Notes: a model not told the origin generated them from the letters alone. A stretch of DNA of 64,000 nucleotides from Thermostichus lividus PCC 6715 (GCF_002754935.1 NZ_CP018092.1:868001-932000); one strand, 5' to 3'. Positions 36,716 through 48,855 are shown, counted from the first letter of the stretch. Numbers and translations are program-made.

Positions 36716-36786
36716 GCGGGCATAGTTTAATGGTAAAACCTTAGCCTTCCAAGCTAATGTTGTCGGTTCGATTCCGTCTGCCCGCT
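36716..36786 (+). tRNA. trnG: tRNA-Gly (anticodon TCC)
   Basis: A full cloverleaf: acceptor GCGGGCA with TGCCCGC, D-arm around ATAGTTTAATGGTAAAAC, anticodon stem TTAGC/GCTAA with loop CTTCCAA, and T-loop GGTTCGATTCC. The anticodon is TCC. The 3' end lies one base from the stop codon of the convergent FHA-ABC gene. CCA is not encoded. Confidence 0.93.
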
Positions 36787-39700
36787 TCAATGGCCAAAGT
36801 CACGGCGTTTCTGGCAGAAGGGCAGAGCAACAAGCATCGCCAAAATTAAAATTGCCTGATTACGCCAGTGCTGGCGAACATCAACGCTAAACATATAGCC
36901 TTGATCGCGCTGGAAGCGGCTAATGATACCTTGAGCCTCATTAATGGCACGACTACGTTGGCGATTCCATGCCGAGTACTTCAGCTCCCACTCATCCATC
37001 GCCTCCTGATAGGCTTGCAGCCGCCTCATATAGTCCTGTAGTTCTAGTGGATCACTGGGCGGATCTCCGGGAGATTCGGGACGCGGTGGGGCGGGTTCAT
37101 CCACCTCAGGCACGTACTTGGCGCGAATACCCGGAAAGTTACAGGTTTTAAAGAGACCGGGGCCATAGCAAAGGCAAAAATCCCGCTGCATGGCTTCTGT
37201 CATTTTTTCCCGCTCGTCTTCCGGTTCCAACCAGCAGGGATCGTTGGCTATGTCATCTCCCATACCGGTTAACTTGACCATTGCCTCAAACGGCCACTTA
37301 ATCACTGTGAGATGGTTAATTATCTGGCCAGGTAAGCCAAAGGACGCTACCGGCTGGATGCCACCACTAAAAATAATTTGCGGCACCAAAAACATCAACA
37401 CGAGTAGAGGCACAATATTTTGGCTAGGCGCAAGCGCAGAGACTAATAGCCCCATAGCCATCCCCCCAAAAATTGCTAGGGCAAGGGTAATGTACATGGC
37501 AACGGTCGTTGACCAGTCGCCCGGTAAAATCACGGCCAGCTTTGTCACCAATAGATAAGTGGCAGCTTGGTAAAGGGCAAGGCCGAGGGCGATCGCCACC
37601 TTCGAGGCAATATAGGGCAAAACTCGCAGTCCAATCATGCGCTCGCGGCGGTACACCTCCACTTCCTTGACCAGCTCCCGCATGGTCGTCATTGCCCCAA
37701 TCATCACCGCAATCAAACTAGTGACAAAGATCATCGTCAGGGCTTGGCCAGCGTTCCCAGTGTCCGGATTGAAAAGATTGCGCTGCCACGAGACAAAACT
37801 AAGGCTACCCAACAGGGGTGCAATCAACAGCGTCAGCAGCAGGTTACTGCGATCCTGCCCCAAAATCGTCAGGTTGCGCTGCGTCAAAATCCAAAACTGC
37901 TGCCATGCCGAAATTTTTGACTTGGGCTCCTTAGATCGGCGTTGGCTGCTACGGGGGCGACGTTGGGAGTCATCAGTGGTGTGAGCGAGCACCTGCTGCC
38001 GCCCGACCACGTATTCTTGGTAGAGGCGCGATCGCCGGTAAGCTTGCTCCAGTTCCTCGGAACTGGGGGCATTGGGGTTTTTCTCCTTGTCAAGAGCGCG
38101 ATAAATCCCAGAAAAATCTTCCAGCTTAATGCCACTGAAGCGATCGCCAAAGGTCGCCCGAAAATAGGGCAGTAACTGATCCGGTGGCCCAAAATAGGCA
38201 AGCCGTCCCCCTCCGCCATATACACCACCAGATCGCACTCACGAATATTTTGGGTAGCATGGGTAATAATTAAAATCGTACGGCCTTGATCCGCCAACTG
38301 CCGCAACAAAAACATCATGTCTGCTTCCGTACCCGGATCCAAGCCAGAGGTGGCTTCATCTAGGAAAAAGAGACTGGGTTGGGTCAGCAGTTCCGCCCCA
38401 ATACACACCCGGCGCTGCTGCCCTCCACTTAAGCGGTTAATGGGAACATTCCGACGATGGCTTAAGCCTAGCTCTGCTAAGACCGCCGTAACCCGTTGTG
38501 CCCGTTCGGCTGCGGTCGTGTCTGGAGGCATCCGTAACCGCGCTGCATAGTCTAGGGCTTGGGCAATCGTTAGCTCTTCGTGGATAATATTCCGCTGTGG
38601 CACATACCCCAGTTGGGCTTGGAAGGCTTGATAGTTGCGGTAAAAATTTGTACCATTCACCATCACCGTGCCACTGGTGGCAGGGCGCAGACCGTTGAGC
38701 GCATCCAAGAGAGTGGATTTACCACTGCCGCTTGGGCCTAAGATAGCCACAAACTCCTTAGGCAGAATCGACAGCGAAATATCGTGGAGAATTTTAGTGC
38801 CCTTGCCCACCACCTTACTCAGGTTCACTGCATCTAGGCGCATGTGACCCGACTCAGCATACTGGGTCAGGGTTTCATCAACATTTAAGACTAGGCGATC
38901 GCTACCAATGCGGATACTGTCGCCGACCCGCAGTAAAATTGGCTCCTCCACCTCCCGACCATTGACAAACGTGCCGTTACTAGAACCTAAGTCTGTAAGG
39001 ATAAAGTCACTATGGCGGCGCTCAATCTTAGCGTGGTGGCGAGACACCGTCGGATGCTCAATCACCAGATCATTACTGGGATCTCGACCAATCGTAAAGG
39101 TGGTATAACCTAGCAGCGAAATCGTCTTGACAGGCACCGTTGCAGTTGCATCAGCCTCTGGAATAGCGAGTACCGTCGCTGTGCCCGTCAAGCGCAGCTC
39201 AGTTGCCGGACTAAACACCACCGCATGCCGCTGCGTATCAATGCGATCCGGTAACTCCTGCCCCAAAAAGCTAAGACTGACATACTCTGTTAAGGCGTAG
39301 CTGTCGCCATTGCCCAACCACACATTCATTGCAGGGTTCGGATCACTCAGATCGACCACCTGCAAGTGATTGTCCACCCTCTTTAGCCGCAGATGGCAGG
39401 GCAGTACCTCTGGCACATCCACCACCACATCACAGGCTGGATGGGTGCCCAGCAAACTCGTGACCTCCGATAACCCCCAGCGTTGCCGCCACGTCTTGGT
39501 GTGTACCTCAATGACAGGCACTTCTACATCTTGGCTGATTTCCGTGGCTCGGGGTTGATACTCTTGATACTGCCACACGAGGCGAAACCGCAGCGCCGAG
39601 TTGCCAAGGGTAATTAAATCTGCGTCCTCAAGGGGAATTGGTGTATGAGGTACCAAGGGTTGGCCATTGAGCTGCGTGCCCGCTTTACTTTCAAGGTCAA

Positions 39701-39875
39701 CAATGTGTACCTGGCCATCATGCCATTCAAAGCGAGCATGGTAGCGCGAAACCGCCACATCGTTAAGGACAATGGTGTTATCTGGGGCACGGCCAATGGT
39801 GAGGCCGGTGGCAGGCAACTGGAAACCGTGCTCACTCACCGACTTGACCAGTTCTAACCAAGCGGTTTGAGTCAT
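36787..39875 (-). pseudogene. FHA-domain ABCG-type transporter with one frameshift
   Basis: One gene in two frames. From ATG 39875: FHA domain 1 (IGRAPDNTIVL, SRYHARF), a degenerate FHA-like region, FHA domain 2 (IGRDPSNDLVIEHPTVSRHH, LGSSNGTFVNG). An ABC ATPase follows (GPSGSGKSTLLDALNG, LSGGQQRRVCIGAELL, LFFLDEATSGLDPG). At CDLVVYMAEG the frame is lost in a G-run (C5 at plus 38207-38211); adding one G restores the sequence to GGRLAYFGPPDQLLPYF. The second frame encodes a linker, then an ABC-2 membrane domain with about six TMs and a C-terminal proline-rich insertion. FHA domains bind phosphothreonine, so the exporter is probably tied to Ser/Thr kinases. Homopolymer assembly error is the simplest explanation. 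Confidence 0.85.
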
Positions 39876-39955
39876 GACCTTGGTACAAAAAAGGTTCAAT
39901 GCCAGTCAGTGTACTGGATTATGGAAGGGATTACAAAACGTAACGGGTTGGGGGG

Positions 39956-40009
39956 ATTGAGATGAATTTCCGTAAAAGGTGAGGGAATTGAGGTGAATTT
40001 CCGTAAAAG
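39956..40009. repeat. direct repeat pair, 31-base period
   Basis: Two 23-base copies, ATTGAGATGAATTTCCGTAA... and ATTGAGGTGAATTTCCGTAA..., at 39956-39978 and 39987-40009, differ at one position. They lie about 80-130 bases upstream of the FHA-ABC gene and 250 bases upstream of the plus-strand gene at 40255. They could be a regulator site or the target of a deletion. Confidence 0.75.
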
Positions 40010-40254
40010 CACGCAACCAATAGGCCAGCATATCACCTACAGTAAATCCTAAGACCTACATCCTGTTCTCTTGTACCTTTGGAACAACCCCGTTGTTCGT
40101 AACGTCCTCTAGCAGCAACCCCGATTTTGACCAAAATACTTGATGAATAATGCCGGACGGTACTTTACCGGTTTTGCGTAAACTGCAGGAGCCGTGTTAC
40201 GCTAGTTTACAAAAGTTTACAAGCTGTGTTTCTAACGATTGCGCGAGGTTCGCT

Positions 40255-40926
40255 ATGTCGCTCACCCCAATGACCCGTTACTATATTCGGCGCCTCCTTG
40301 CCGAGCGTGCTGAATTGCTTGGCTTGAACGTCAGTGCTACCGATACTGACAGTCAAGGCTTTGCCGATCAATTGGCGCGGCTAGAATCTCTGGCAACCAC
40401 TAAGTTAGCAGAAATTGATCTGATTGTTCGCATGCACCAAACCCTGAGCCGAAATGGCCAAACCTACAACAGTTATCTGGCCAACCTTGAAAACAAACTC
40501 TTTGCCCTCATGGGCTTAGTGCCCAAAAATGATGATGAGGTAACAGAGATAACGCTACCGTTGCAGGAGATGGTCTCTGATGCCGATAGCCATGCTGCCA
40601 CCAAAGCCTTAACGTTGGCAGAGGTACTCGATCAATTTAACAAAGTAGGGGATGTAGCGCAAAAATATTTGGGCAAAATGATTGTTGCTAACTATTGGCG
40701 GGGGACTCGTCCCTACAGTAGCTGGTTTGCTGACTTTAGTATTAACAATGAGGGTCACGTTCTGTGCCAGTCTTATCAATCCACCCGCGACATCTACTTA
40801 ACGCAAGAACAGCTAGAACATCTAGAAGGGTGGCTAGCGGCCTTCATCAATCAATGCCAACGTATCCTGCCGCAATTCACCAAACAGCTACAGAAGTCTG
40901 GTGTTCCTGTAACAGTTATGGCGTAG
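40255..40926 (+). CDS. conserved hypothetical protein
   Basis: 223 residues from ATG 40255; an in-frame start at 40150 is possible but the extra residues look unnatural. The protein is soluble and largely helical at the N-terminus (YIRRLLAERAELLGL, LANLENKLFALMGLVP), with a beta-rich C-terminal half (WFADFSINNEGHVLCQS) and a WLAAFINQCQRILP helix. I recognise no family. The 40010-40254 upstream stretch holds no gene. Confidence 0.6.
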   Translation: MSLTPMTRYYIRRLLAERAELLGLNVSATDTDSQGFADQLARLESLATTKLAEIDLIVRMHQTLSRNGQTYNSYLANLENKLFALMGLVPKNDDEVTEITLPLQEMVSDADSHAATKALTLAEVLDQFNKVGDVAQKYLGKMIVANYWRGTRPYSSWFADFSINNEGHVLCQSYQSTRDIYLTQEQLEHLEGWLAAFINQCQRILPQFTKQLQKSGVPVTVMA

Positions 40927-41032
40927 GTTTCCTATAAACTCTTGACGAATGCGTCTAACCGGCTGGAAAATCACGACTTGGTCATCTGTACAATACCTCT
41001 AATCATTCACACTGACTGTAAGGGAGCCAAGC

Positions 41033-41239
41033 ATGACGATATGGGTAAGTGAACAAATTGACCCATCGGGTCTGCTCTACGCCTGTATCGCTTGCTGTGA
41101 TGAGGCTCAAGCCCAAGAGTGTGTACAGTCATTTGAAAAAAATCTCACACCGGCGCAAAAGGCAGCGGGTTGGCAGGTTCGGTTACGTACGGTCACCTCT
41201 TGGGAAGATGTGCCCAGCACAGCTCTGAAGCTTGGCTAA
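41033..41239 (+). CDS. small conserved hypothetical protein
   Basis: 68 residues: MTIWVSEQIDPSGLLYACIA followed by CCDEAQAQECVQSFE and an HPAQ-like amphipathic helix. A ribosome site (AAGGGAG) lies 8 bases before the ATG. The content is acidic with four cysteines in the first half. Function unknown. A possible promoter (TACAAT near 40990) precedes it. Confidence 0.6.
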   Translation: MTIWVSEQIDPSGLLYACIACCDEAQAQECVQSFEKNLTPAQKAAGWQVRLRTVTSWEDVPSTALKLG

Positions 41240-41249
41240 GTTAGCATCA

Positions 41250-41320
41250 GCCACGGGTGCTGAGTTTGGTAAAGAAAGACAGAAAAAAGTAGCCAAACTG
41301 CGATGATTTGGTTACAAATG
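41250..41320. repeat. dispersed intergenic repeat, copy B (likely tmk terminator)
   Basis: Shares an identical 39-bp core (41265-41303) with copy A at 22460-22498 and weaker flanking similarity (CCACG-GTGA on the left, TTGGTTACAAATGCAA on the right). On the minus strand it follows the tmk stop as CCAAA...TTTGG, CTAC, then six Ts, so it can terminate tmk transcription. Confidence 0.8.
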
Positions 41321-41372
41321 CAACAAATAATTATGAATTAATTATCGATCAGCATTTTCAAGCACTTGAGTG

Positions 41373-42068
41373 CTAGTCATACCACTGCCGTAGATGCTGA
41401 TCCACACAGGTTTGAATGGCCTGACGGATCACCTCTGGAGGGGCATCTGCCTGAATTCGTTGCCAGCGATCGCCCCCAGCGGCAGCTTGGGCAGCAAATC
41501 CTGCTTGCACCCGCTCATGAAACGCAAGTGCTGTTTGCTCAAAGCGATCGCTCCTCCCCCGCTGGCGACTGCGCTCTAGACCCACTTGCGGGGGGACATC
41601 AAGCCACAACACCAGATCCGGCACCACTCCAGCAGTGGCAATGCGGTTGACCTGATCAATTAAGGCTAAATCTAAACCGCGACCATAGCCTTGATAAGCC
41701 ACGGTTGAGGCGGTAAAGCGATCGCACAAAACAATTCCGCCTTGGGCTAACTGGGGTTGAATGCAGGTGGCCACATGCTGGGCGCGATCGGCGGCGTACA
41801 GCAGTAATTCACTAAGGGGGGCAATCTCCATTGTGGTGTGCAACAGCAGGTGGCGCAGATCTTGCCCAAGGGCAGTTCCTCCGGGTTCGCGGGTAACCAC
41901 CAGCGGCGGGTCAATGCCACGACTACGGAGTTTTGCCAGCCATCCACTGGCCTGCAACCATTGGGCAATCTCTTGGAGTTGGGTTGTTTTGCCGGCTCCT
42001 TCACCCCCTTCCAGCACAATAAACGATCCCCGAGCGGGCACCGCGATCACCTTAGACACAGATTGCAT
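41373..42068 (-). CDS. tmk: thymidylate kinase
   Basis: Phosphorylates dTMP to dTDP. 231 residues. P-loop FIVLEGGEGAGKTTQLQEI at the N-terminus, VVTREPGGTALGQ (dTMP-binding DRE-type region), and LCDRFTASTVAYQGYGRGL. A GRSDRFEQ lid segment follows. Stands alone and ends before repeat copy B. Confidence 0.95.
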   Translation of the reverse strand: MQSVSKVIAVPARGSFIVLEGGEGAGKTTQLQEIAQWLQASGWLAKLRSRGIDPPLVVTREPGGTALGQDLRHLLLHTTMEIAPLSELLLYAADRAQHVATCIQPQLAQGGIVLCDRFTASTVAYQGYGRGLDLALIDQVNRIATAGVVPDLVLWLDVPPQVGLERSRQRGRSDRFEQTALAFHERVQAGFAAQAAAGGDRWQRIQADAPPEVIRQAIQTCVDQHLRQWYD

Positions 42069-42275
42069 GAATCAGGATGACATTGAGTAAAGTTTTGGTA
42101 TAATCGCGGCATCCTGTCTTAGCATCTCCAGTCCTCCTTGGGGTGTTAGCAGCAGTCATAGTGATCAGTAAACCCCAATTTCTAGTGATGGCTGAGGGTT
42201 GGCTCGTCAAGTTGGGCATACACCCATTACACTGGAACCACTGTTTGCGAATAAACGGCTTACCACTGTACGATT

Positions 42276-42625
42276 ATGGCTCGATATGCTCGTGTTGTCA
42301 CTATTGCACTGCCCCGAGCACGGCTGAAGGAACAGTTAGTGCAAACATTACAGTCCTGCGAGCTGACGGTGATGCACGTCGGTGAGGATTATGTTGTTGC
42401 CCGAGAAACTGACCTCGATGATGTCTCTATGTCGCAACTGGTCACGGTGGAAGTGCTGATTGATAACGCAACCGCCCAGTCAGACGTGACTACGTTTGAC
42501 TTGGTGCTCAAAAATAAAGAGTTAACCCTCAAAAAAGACAACCATTGTTTTGCTTGGTTTGATCGCATCAGCCGTGCCATTGCCGAAAACGAAAATTGGG
42601 AGTTGTTGAATAACGTGGCAACAAT

Positions 42626-42629
<4 letters not shown>
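42276..42629 (+). CDS. conserved cyanobacterial hypothetical protein
   Basis: 117 residues. MARYARVVTIALPRARLKEQ begins the protein; the middle has SCELTVMHVGEDYVVARE and the end HCFAWFDRISRAIAENENWE. No signal or membrane segment. Unknown function. A possible -10 box TATAAT lies near 42099, giving a leader of roughly 170 bases. It overlaps the following FAD oxidoreductase gene by 4 bases. Confidence 0.65.
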
Positions 42630-44321
<1,692 letters not shown>

Positions 44322-44350
44322 CTAGGCTATAGTATAGCGACTCTCTACCT

Positions 44351-45073
44351 ATGGTTTCCGATTTTCAACTCCGTAACCTCGATGTTCTGAAGCGGTTTAA
44401 TCGGTCGTTTCCAGATTTTTACGAGCAGTTTGTAGGTCGAGATGTGCAACTGCAAAACCTCAAGCTGGGGTTTCAAATCCATAAAACGAATCAGGCTGTT
44501 ATCTATATTGTCCCAGAGGGCGATCGCTCGGTTCTCCACTTTGCCCACCGTAATCACTCCTACCTCCTCAGTGATCTGTTTGGGGTGATGGCGGCCTACA
44601 AGTTAACGATTCATAATGTCTCTCTTTATGGCCATGTACGGCCACCGATGCTGGTATTCGTAAAATTGGTGCTGTCAGATCAGGGTCGCCCTTTGTCCAA
44701 AAAGCGCAGTGAAAGTGTACGCCGTGCGTTGCAGCAAACCCTTAGCGGTGAGTTTGCCGTCGAAGAAATGCTGGCGGTGGAGTTTAACCTCGGGGAAGGA
44801 CTCAGCCAAATCAACACTAGTTTTTACGTGGATCAAGTGTTTCATCTGCCAGCGCTGTTGATCGAGTCCACCAACCATCCTGCTCTGCTCTATAAAGTAA
44901 TGCATGCTATTTGGCAAGAAGAACTGTTGGTGGTAAATGTTAACTTTATGCTCTGGCAAGGGCGGGTGCGGCTGCTGTTGTACCTCCTTGGCCCCAATGG
45001 CAACCTCATTCCAGACTATTTGGGGTCACGGATCGCCACTAAAATCAAAGAGCATTTAACAGGGAATGGGTAA
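44351..45073 (+). CDS. conserved cyanobacterial protein, ACT-domain-like
   Basis: 240 residues. The C-terminal part (FHLPALLIESTNHPALLYKV with EELLVVNVNFMLWQGRVRLL) has the beta-alpha-beta pattern of ACT domains, as at the end of GlnD. The N-terminal half (HRNHSYLLSDLFGVMAAYKL) resembles a second such domain. Likely a sensor of small molecules, but ligand and partner are unknown. It is divergent from the GNAT gene; the 3' side carries a hairpin (CCCCG/CGGGG, 45084-45106). Confidence 0.6.
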   Translation: MVSDFQLRNLDVLKRFNRSFPDFYEQFVGRDVQLQNLKLGFQIHKTNQAVIYIVPEGDRSVLHFAHRNHSYLLSDLFGVMAAYKLTIHNVSLYGHVRPPMLVFVKLVLSDQGRPLSKKRSESVRRALQQTLSGEFAVEEMLAVEFNLGEGLSQINTSFYVDQVFHLPALLIESTNHPALLYKVMHAIWQEELLVVNVNFMLWQGRVRLLLYLLGPNGNLIPDYLGSRIATKIKEHLTGNG

Positions 45074-45183
45074 TGTAAACTTCCCCGCCCTTGAGAGGGA
45101 CGGGGTTTCGCAACATCGGCGGGAAGCCCCCCACTGTATGTGTGAATTGTGCTTACTCAACGAAGATGAGTGTCGGGAGTCGT

Positions 45184-46281
45184 TCACCTTTGCTCAATAG
45201 GCGGCTCTTCAGGTTGCTCAGCCTCAGACGCTCCCTCAAGCTGCTGCTTTGCCTGTTGCCACAGGGCGTCTAGCTCCGCCAAACTATAATCCTCAAGGGG
45301 GCGGTCAATCGCTGCTTCAATTAGTTCTAGGCGCTGAATAAAACGTTGATAGGTCTGTTGCAGGGCTTGCACGGGGTCGAGCTGGCACCAACGGGCAAGG
45401 TTAATCACACTAAATAGTAAATCCCCCAGTTCAGCGGCCTGCTGGCTGGGTTCGCCCTTCAGCAGTGCTTCTTGAAATTCTGCTAGCTCTTCATAGAATT
45501 TTTCCCACGCGCCACTAATGGTCGGCCAGTCCAAGCCAGATCGGCTGGCACGCTCACCAATTTTGATGCCTGCGATCAGGGGAGGAAGAGTACGGGCATA
45601 GCGGTGCAGTTTTTGACTGAGGGGTAAAGAGGCCTCCTCGCCTTTTTCGCTAGCTTTAATGTGCTCCCATTGATCTCGTACGTCTTCGGCAGTGGTGAGT
45701 TCCACGGTGCCAAACACGTGGGGATGACGGCGGATCAGTTTCTCGGTAATGCGCTGGGCTACGTCAGCTATGGTGAATTGATCTGCTTCGGCGGCGAGTT
45801 GGCTTTGTAGCACCACCTGTAGCAACAGATCCCCTAATTCTTCAGCAATGGCCGCTGGCTGCTCCTGTTGTAGGGCATGCACTACTTCGTAGGCTTCCTC
45901 AAGAATGTAGGGAATTAAACTGGTGGGGGTTTGCTGCAAGTCCCACGGACAGCCAGTTTCTGGATGGCGGAGTTGCCGTACCACTGCGATGAGTTGGTTC
46001 AGCTGAGCAAGAGCCGGTGGTAACGGCGGCGGAAGGTAGAGTTGGAGGGGACACTCTGCGCTGGTGAGGTTGCTGAGGTCGCCAAGGGATAGGGCGATCG
46101 CCTGCTGCTGGGCATCAATCAGGCTGACGGTTGTTGTAGTAGGCCAATGGGACTGAAGCTGTTCACTTAAACGGTGGGCGATCGCCAGCGTCGGAATCTG
46201 GGTCACTAGCCCCCCTTCGGGCAGCACGGAGCCTTCTGCCAGTGCAGTTGCCGCAGTTAAAACGGTTAAGGGAGTCGCCAT
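45184..46281 (-). CDS. mazG: nucleoside triphosphate pyrophosphohydrolase MazG with N-terminal domain
   Basis: Hydrolyses NTPs to NMP and PPi, clearing aberrant nucleotides. About 365 residues. Two MazG helical repeats are present: LRHPETGCPWDLQQTPTSL and EELGDLLLQVVLQS in the first, KFYEELAEFQEALL and ELGDLLFSVINLA in the second. The first 110 residues (TVLTAATALAEGSV, LPEGGLVTQIPTLA) are an N-terminal addition common in cyanobacteria and some Firmicutes, resembling a methylase-like domain remnant. ATG 46281 (MATPLTVL) is the likely start. Confidence 0.9.
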   Translation of the reverse strand: MATPLTVLTAATALAEGSVLPEGGLVTQIPTLAIAHRLSEQLQSHWPTTTTVSLIDAQQQAIALSLGDLSNLTSAECPLQLYLPPPLPPALAQLNQLIAVVRQLRHPETGCPWDLQQTPTSLIPYILEEAYEVVHALQQEQPAAIAEELGDLLLQVVLQSQLAAEADQFTIADVAQRITEKLIRRHPHVFGTVELTTAEDVRDQWEHIKASEKGEEASLPLSQKLHRYARTLPPLIAGIKIGERASRSGLDWPTISGAWEKFYEELAEFQEALLKGEPSQQAAELGDLLFSVINLARWCQLDPVQALQQTYQRFIQRLELIEAAIDRPLEDYSLAELDALWQQAKQQLEGASEAEQPEEPPIEQR

Positions 46282-46471
46282 GGCGGACTGATCCTTGATT
46301 GCTGCCCAATTCACCACTACTGTGCAACCCCATTCCTGCTTGTCTCCCTATTTTACGTCGATTCAGGCGATTTGCAGAGTTACAGGTACGCCCAAGCTAA
46401 CCCTCAATTGAGCAGTGGCTCAACAGCCAGTTATGCTAAATGTAACGAAAGATTGCAAACGTAGGGTCATC

Positions 46472-47372
46472 ATGGCGGACTTTTTGTTACGAGCAACAGC
46501 AGCAGCCGAAGGCATTCGGGCAGTAGGGGTGATTACCACCCAGCTTACCGATGACGCTCGGCAGCGACACCAACTGTCCTACGTGGCCACCGCTGCCCTT
46601 GGCCGCACCATGGCAGCAGGCCTCATTTTAGCCTCTAGTTTTCAAGCAGCCCCAAGCCCGGGTTAACCTCCGCATCAAGGGCAATGGTCCATTGGGAATT
46701 ATTTTTGCAGACGCTGGCAGTGATGGTACCGTGCGTGGCTACGTCCAACAGCCCCAAGTGGAGTTACCGCCCAATTCCCAAGGCAAATTAGATGTGGGTG
46801 CCGCCGTGGGAGGGCAGGGGTACCTCTACGTGATTCATGATCTGGGCTACGGCTATCCTTACTCCAGTACCGTCGAACTGGTTTCTGGGGAAATTGCCGA
46901 GGATATCACCTATTACCTTGCCACCTCAGAGCAAACCCCTTCAGCACTAATGCTTGGAGTGTTTGTTGGCGAAGAGGGGGTCACTGCTGCGGGTGGCTTA
47001 ATGCTGCAAGTCTTACCCAAAGCAGCCAATGATGAGCATCTCATTGCCACCCTTGAGCAGCGGGTTGCCAATTTACGAGGATTTACACCGCTGTTACAGG
47101 CCGGTCGCACCTTGCCAGATATTTTTCAGGAATTATTGGGGGATATGGAGCTACAGATTCTACCCCAACGGCAAATGGTACGCTTTCACTGTGGCTGTTC
47201 CCAAGAACGGATGTTAGCGGCACTCAAGCTCTTGGGGGAAGCAGAATTAAAGGATATTCTAGCCACAGAGGCAAAGGCTGAAGCAACGTGTCAGTTCTGT
47301 AATGCTGTTTACTGGGCGGATCAGCCTATGCTGGAGCAGTTAATTGCCGAGCTAGCAACTGCCTCGGTTTAA
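46472..47372 (+). pseudogene. hslO: Hsp33 redox chaperone with one frameshift
   Basis: A redox-activated holdase. The N-terminal part from ATG 46472 ([34 protein letters not shown]) loses its frame near 46650-46659 and meets a stop at TAA 46664. The other frame carries [20 protein letters not shown] and the rest of the protein. Removing one C from the run CCCC at 46650-46653 joins them. The four zinc cysteines are intact in FHCGCSQERM and CQFCNAVYW. A single homopolymer base in otherwise undamaged sequence suggests sequencing error or a very recent mutation. Confidence 0.88.
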
Positions 47373-47394
47373 TCCGCTGCTGAGGAGGCTGCCC

Positions 47395-48771
47395 ATGTCT
47401 AGTGCTGTGACTGCTGCTCGTCCCCCGTTGCACTTTTTACCGCAACGGTTTAGTTATCCAGTGTGGTGGGGGTGCTCGCGGCTGTTACCGCTGTACTTAC
47501 GTTACGGCCTAGGCTTTCGCAAGATAGAGGGGGTCAATGTTGAGACCCTGGCACGTACCTATCAGCAATTTCAAGCCGGTCAACTGCGGTTGTTGCTGGC
47601 GTTTCGCCATCCCAGTACCGATGATCCCTTGGTCATGGGCTACCTGATGTGGCACCTATTGCCCCGTACCGCCAGACAAATCGGGATTCCCTTAAAATCG
47701 CCCACCAACGGCTATTTTCTCTACGATCGCGGGATTCCCCTGTGGGCGGGAGAGGCGGTAGGATGGCTCTTTTCGCGCCTAGGGGGCAGTTCCATTATCC
47801 GCGGCAAGCTGGATACCCAAGCGTTGCGGGCAGCGCGGGAGTTGTTACTGGAGGGGCGATTTCCCTTGGCAGCAGCACCGGAGGGAGCCACAAATGAGCA
47901 CAATGAATTGGTGGCACCCTTAGAACCCGGGGTGGCTCAACTGGGGTTTTGGTGCTTAGAGGATTTAGCCAAAGCCGGGCGATCGCTCCCTGTGGTGATT
48001 TTGCCCATTGGCATTCAATACACCCTAGCTAGCCCCTCATGGGCACGGATTGCGCACCTCATGGATCAGCTAGAGCAGCGACTGGGGTGTGGCACCACTG
48101 CAAGCGGTACGGACGTAGAACTGCTGTACCGTCGCTTATTTAACGTGGCAATGCACTTGTTAGATTGCTTAGAAGAGTTTTATGCCAAGTCCTATCGGCA
48201 GCAGTTTCCCCCGCTGCCAGCCTTTGAGAATGCCAATGCCGAGCTGGCGGCGCGATTGCAGCGGCTGTTGCACAGTGTCCTTGTGGTTGCAGAAGACTAC
48301 TTTGGCCTCAAGCCCAGCGAGGATTTTATGGATCGCTGTCGGCGCATTGAGTACGCCGCGTGGGAGCGAATGTTTCGCGGAGACTTAGATCAGCTTTCTA
48401 CCGTAGAGCGCTGTCTGGCAGACTGGCTGGCAGAAGAAGCGAATGTGCGGCTCCGGCATATGCGTTTAGCGGAGCGGTTTACCTCAGTGACCGGCAGCTA
48501 TGTGCGCGAGCAACCCAGTATTGATCGCTTTGCTGAGGTGGTGCTCATCCTCTGGCGCACCTTTGATTGGCTCGAAGGAAAGCACTCGAATGTCAATGGG
48601 CTAGTAGGGCCGCGGCAGGTGCGCTTAAGTGTCGGTGAACCAATTGATTTGGAGCATTACTGGCCCCTCTATCGCCGCGATCGCCGGGGGGCGCGGCAAG
48701 CCCTTAACGACGTCACCACTGCTATTCGAGCGCAGTTTGAAGCCCTTATTGTGCCCACAACGAACGGATAA
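47395..48771 (+). CDS. acyltransferase of the PlsC/LPLAT type, conserved in cyanobacteria
   Basis: 458 residues. The HPSTDDP box (HX4D) is at about residue 75, followed by GIPLWAGEAVGWLFSRLGG and AAPEGATNEHNE as the glutamate-containing box. The C-terminal half (about 200 residues) is helical and not part of the acyltransferase domain. A glycerolipid acyl transfer role is inferred. It follows hslO by 22 bases. Confidence 0.75.
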   Translation: MSSAVTAARPPLHFLPQRFSYPVWWGCSRLLPLYLRYGLGFRKIEGVNVETLARTYQQFQAGQLRLLLAFRHPSTDDPLVMGYLMWHLLPRTARQIGIPLKSPTNGYFLYDRGIPLWAGEAVGWLFSRLGGSSIIRGKLDTQALRAARELLLEGRFPLAAAPEGATNEHNELVAPLEPGVAQLGFWCLEDLAKAGRSLPVVILPIGIQYTLASPSWARIAHLMDQLEQRLGCGTTASGTDVELLYRRLFNVAMHLLDCLEEFYAKSYRQQFPPLPAFENANAELAARLQRLLHSVLVVAEDYFGLKPSEDFMDRCRRIEYAAWERMFRGDLDQLSTVERCLADWLAEEANVRLRHMRLAERFTSVTGSYVREQPSIDRFAEVVLILWRTFDWLEGKHSNVNGLVGPRQVRLSVGEPIDLEHYWPLYRRDRRGARQALNDVTTAIRAQFEALIVPTTNG

Positions 48772-48855
48772 CCAACCACCATCTGTGCTGAGGGTTCTGC
48801 CATTCCTCCGCTAAGATGTATAGCAGGGAGCAGCAATGCTTGTTACCCTAAGTAG

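Noticed and set aside
45074-45183. Another IS605 end behind the ACT-like gene
   Set aside because: Has a CCCCG/CGGGG hairpin but no TCAA end and no zinc ribbon (only CVNC in a short frame); more likely a terminator hairpin.
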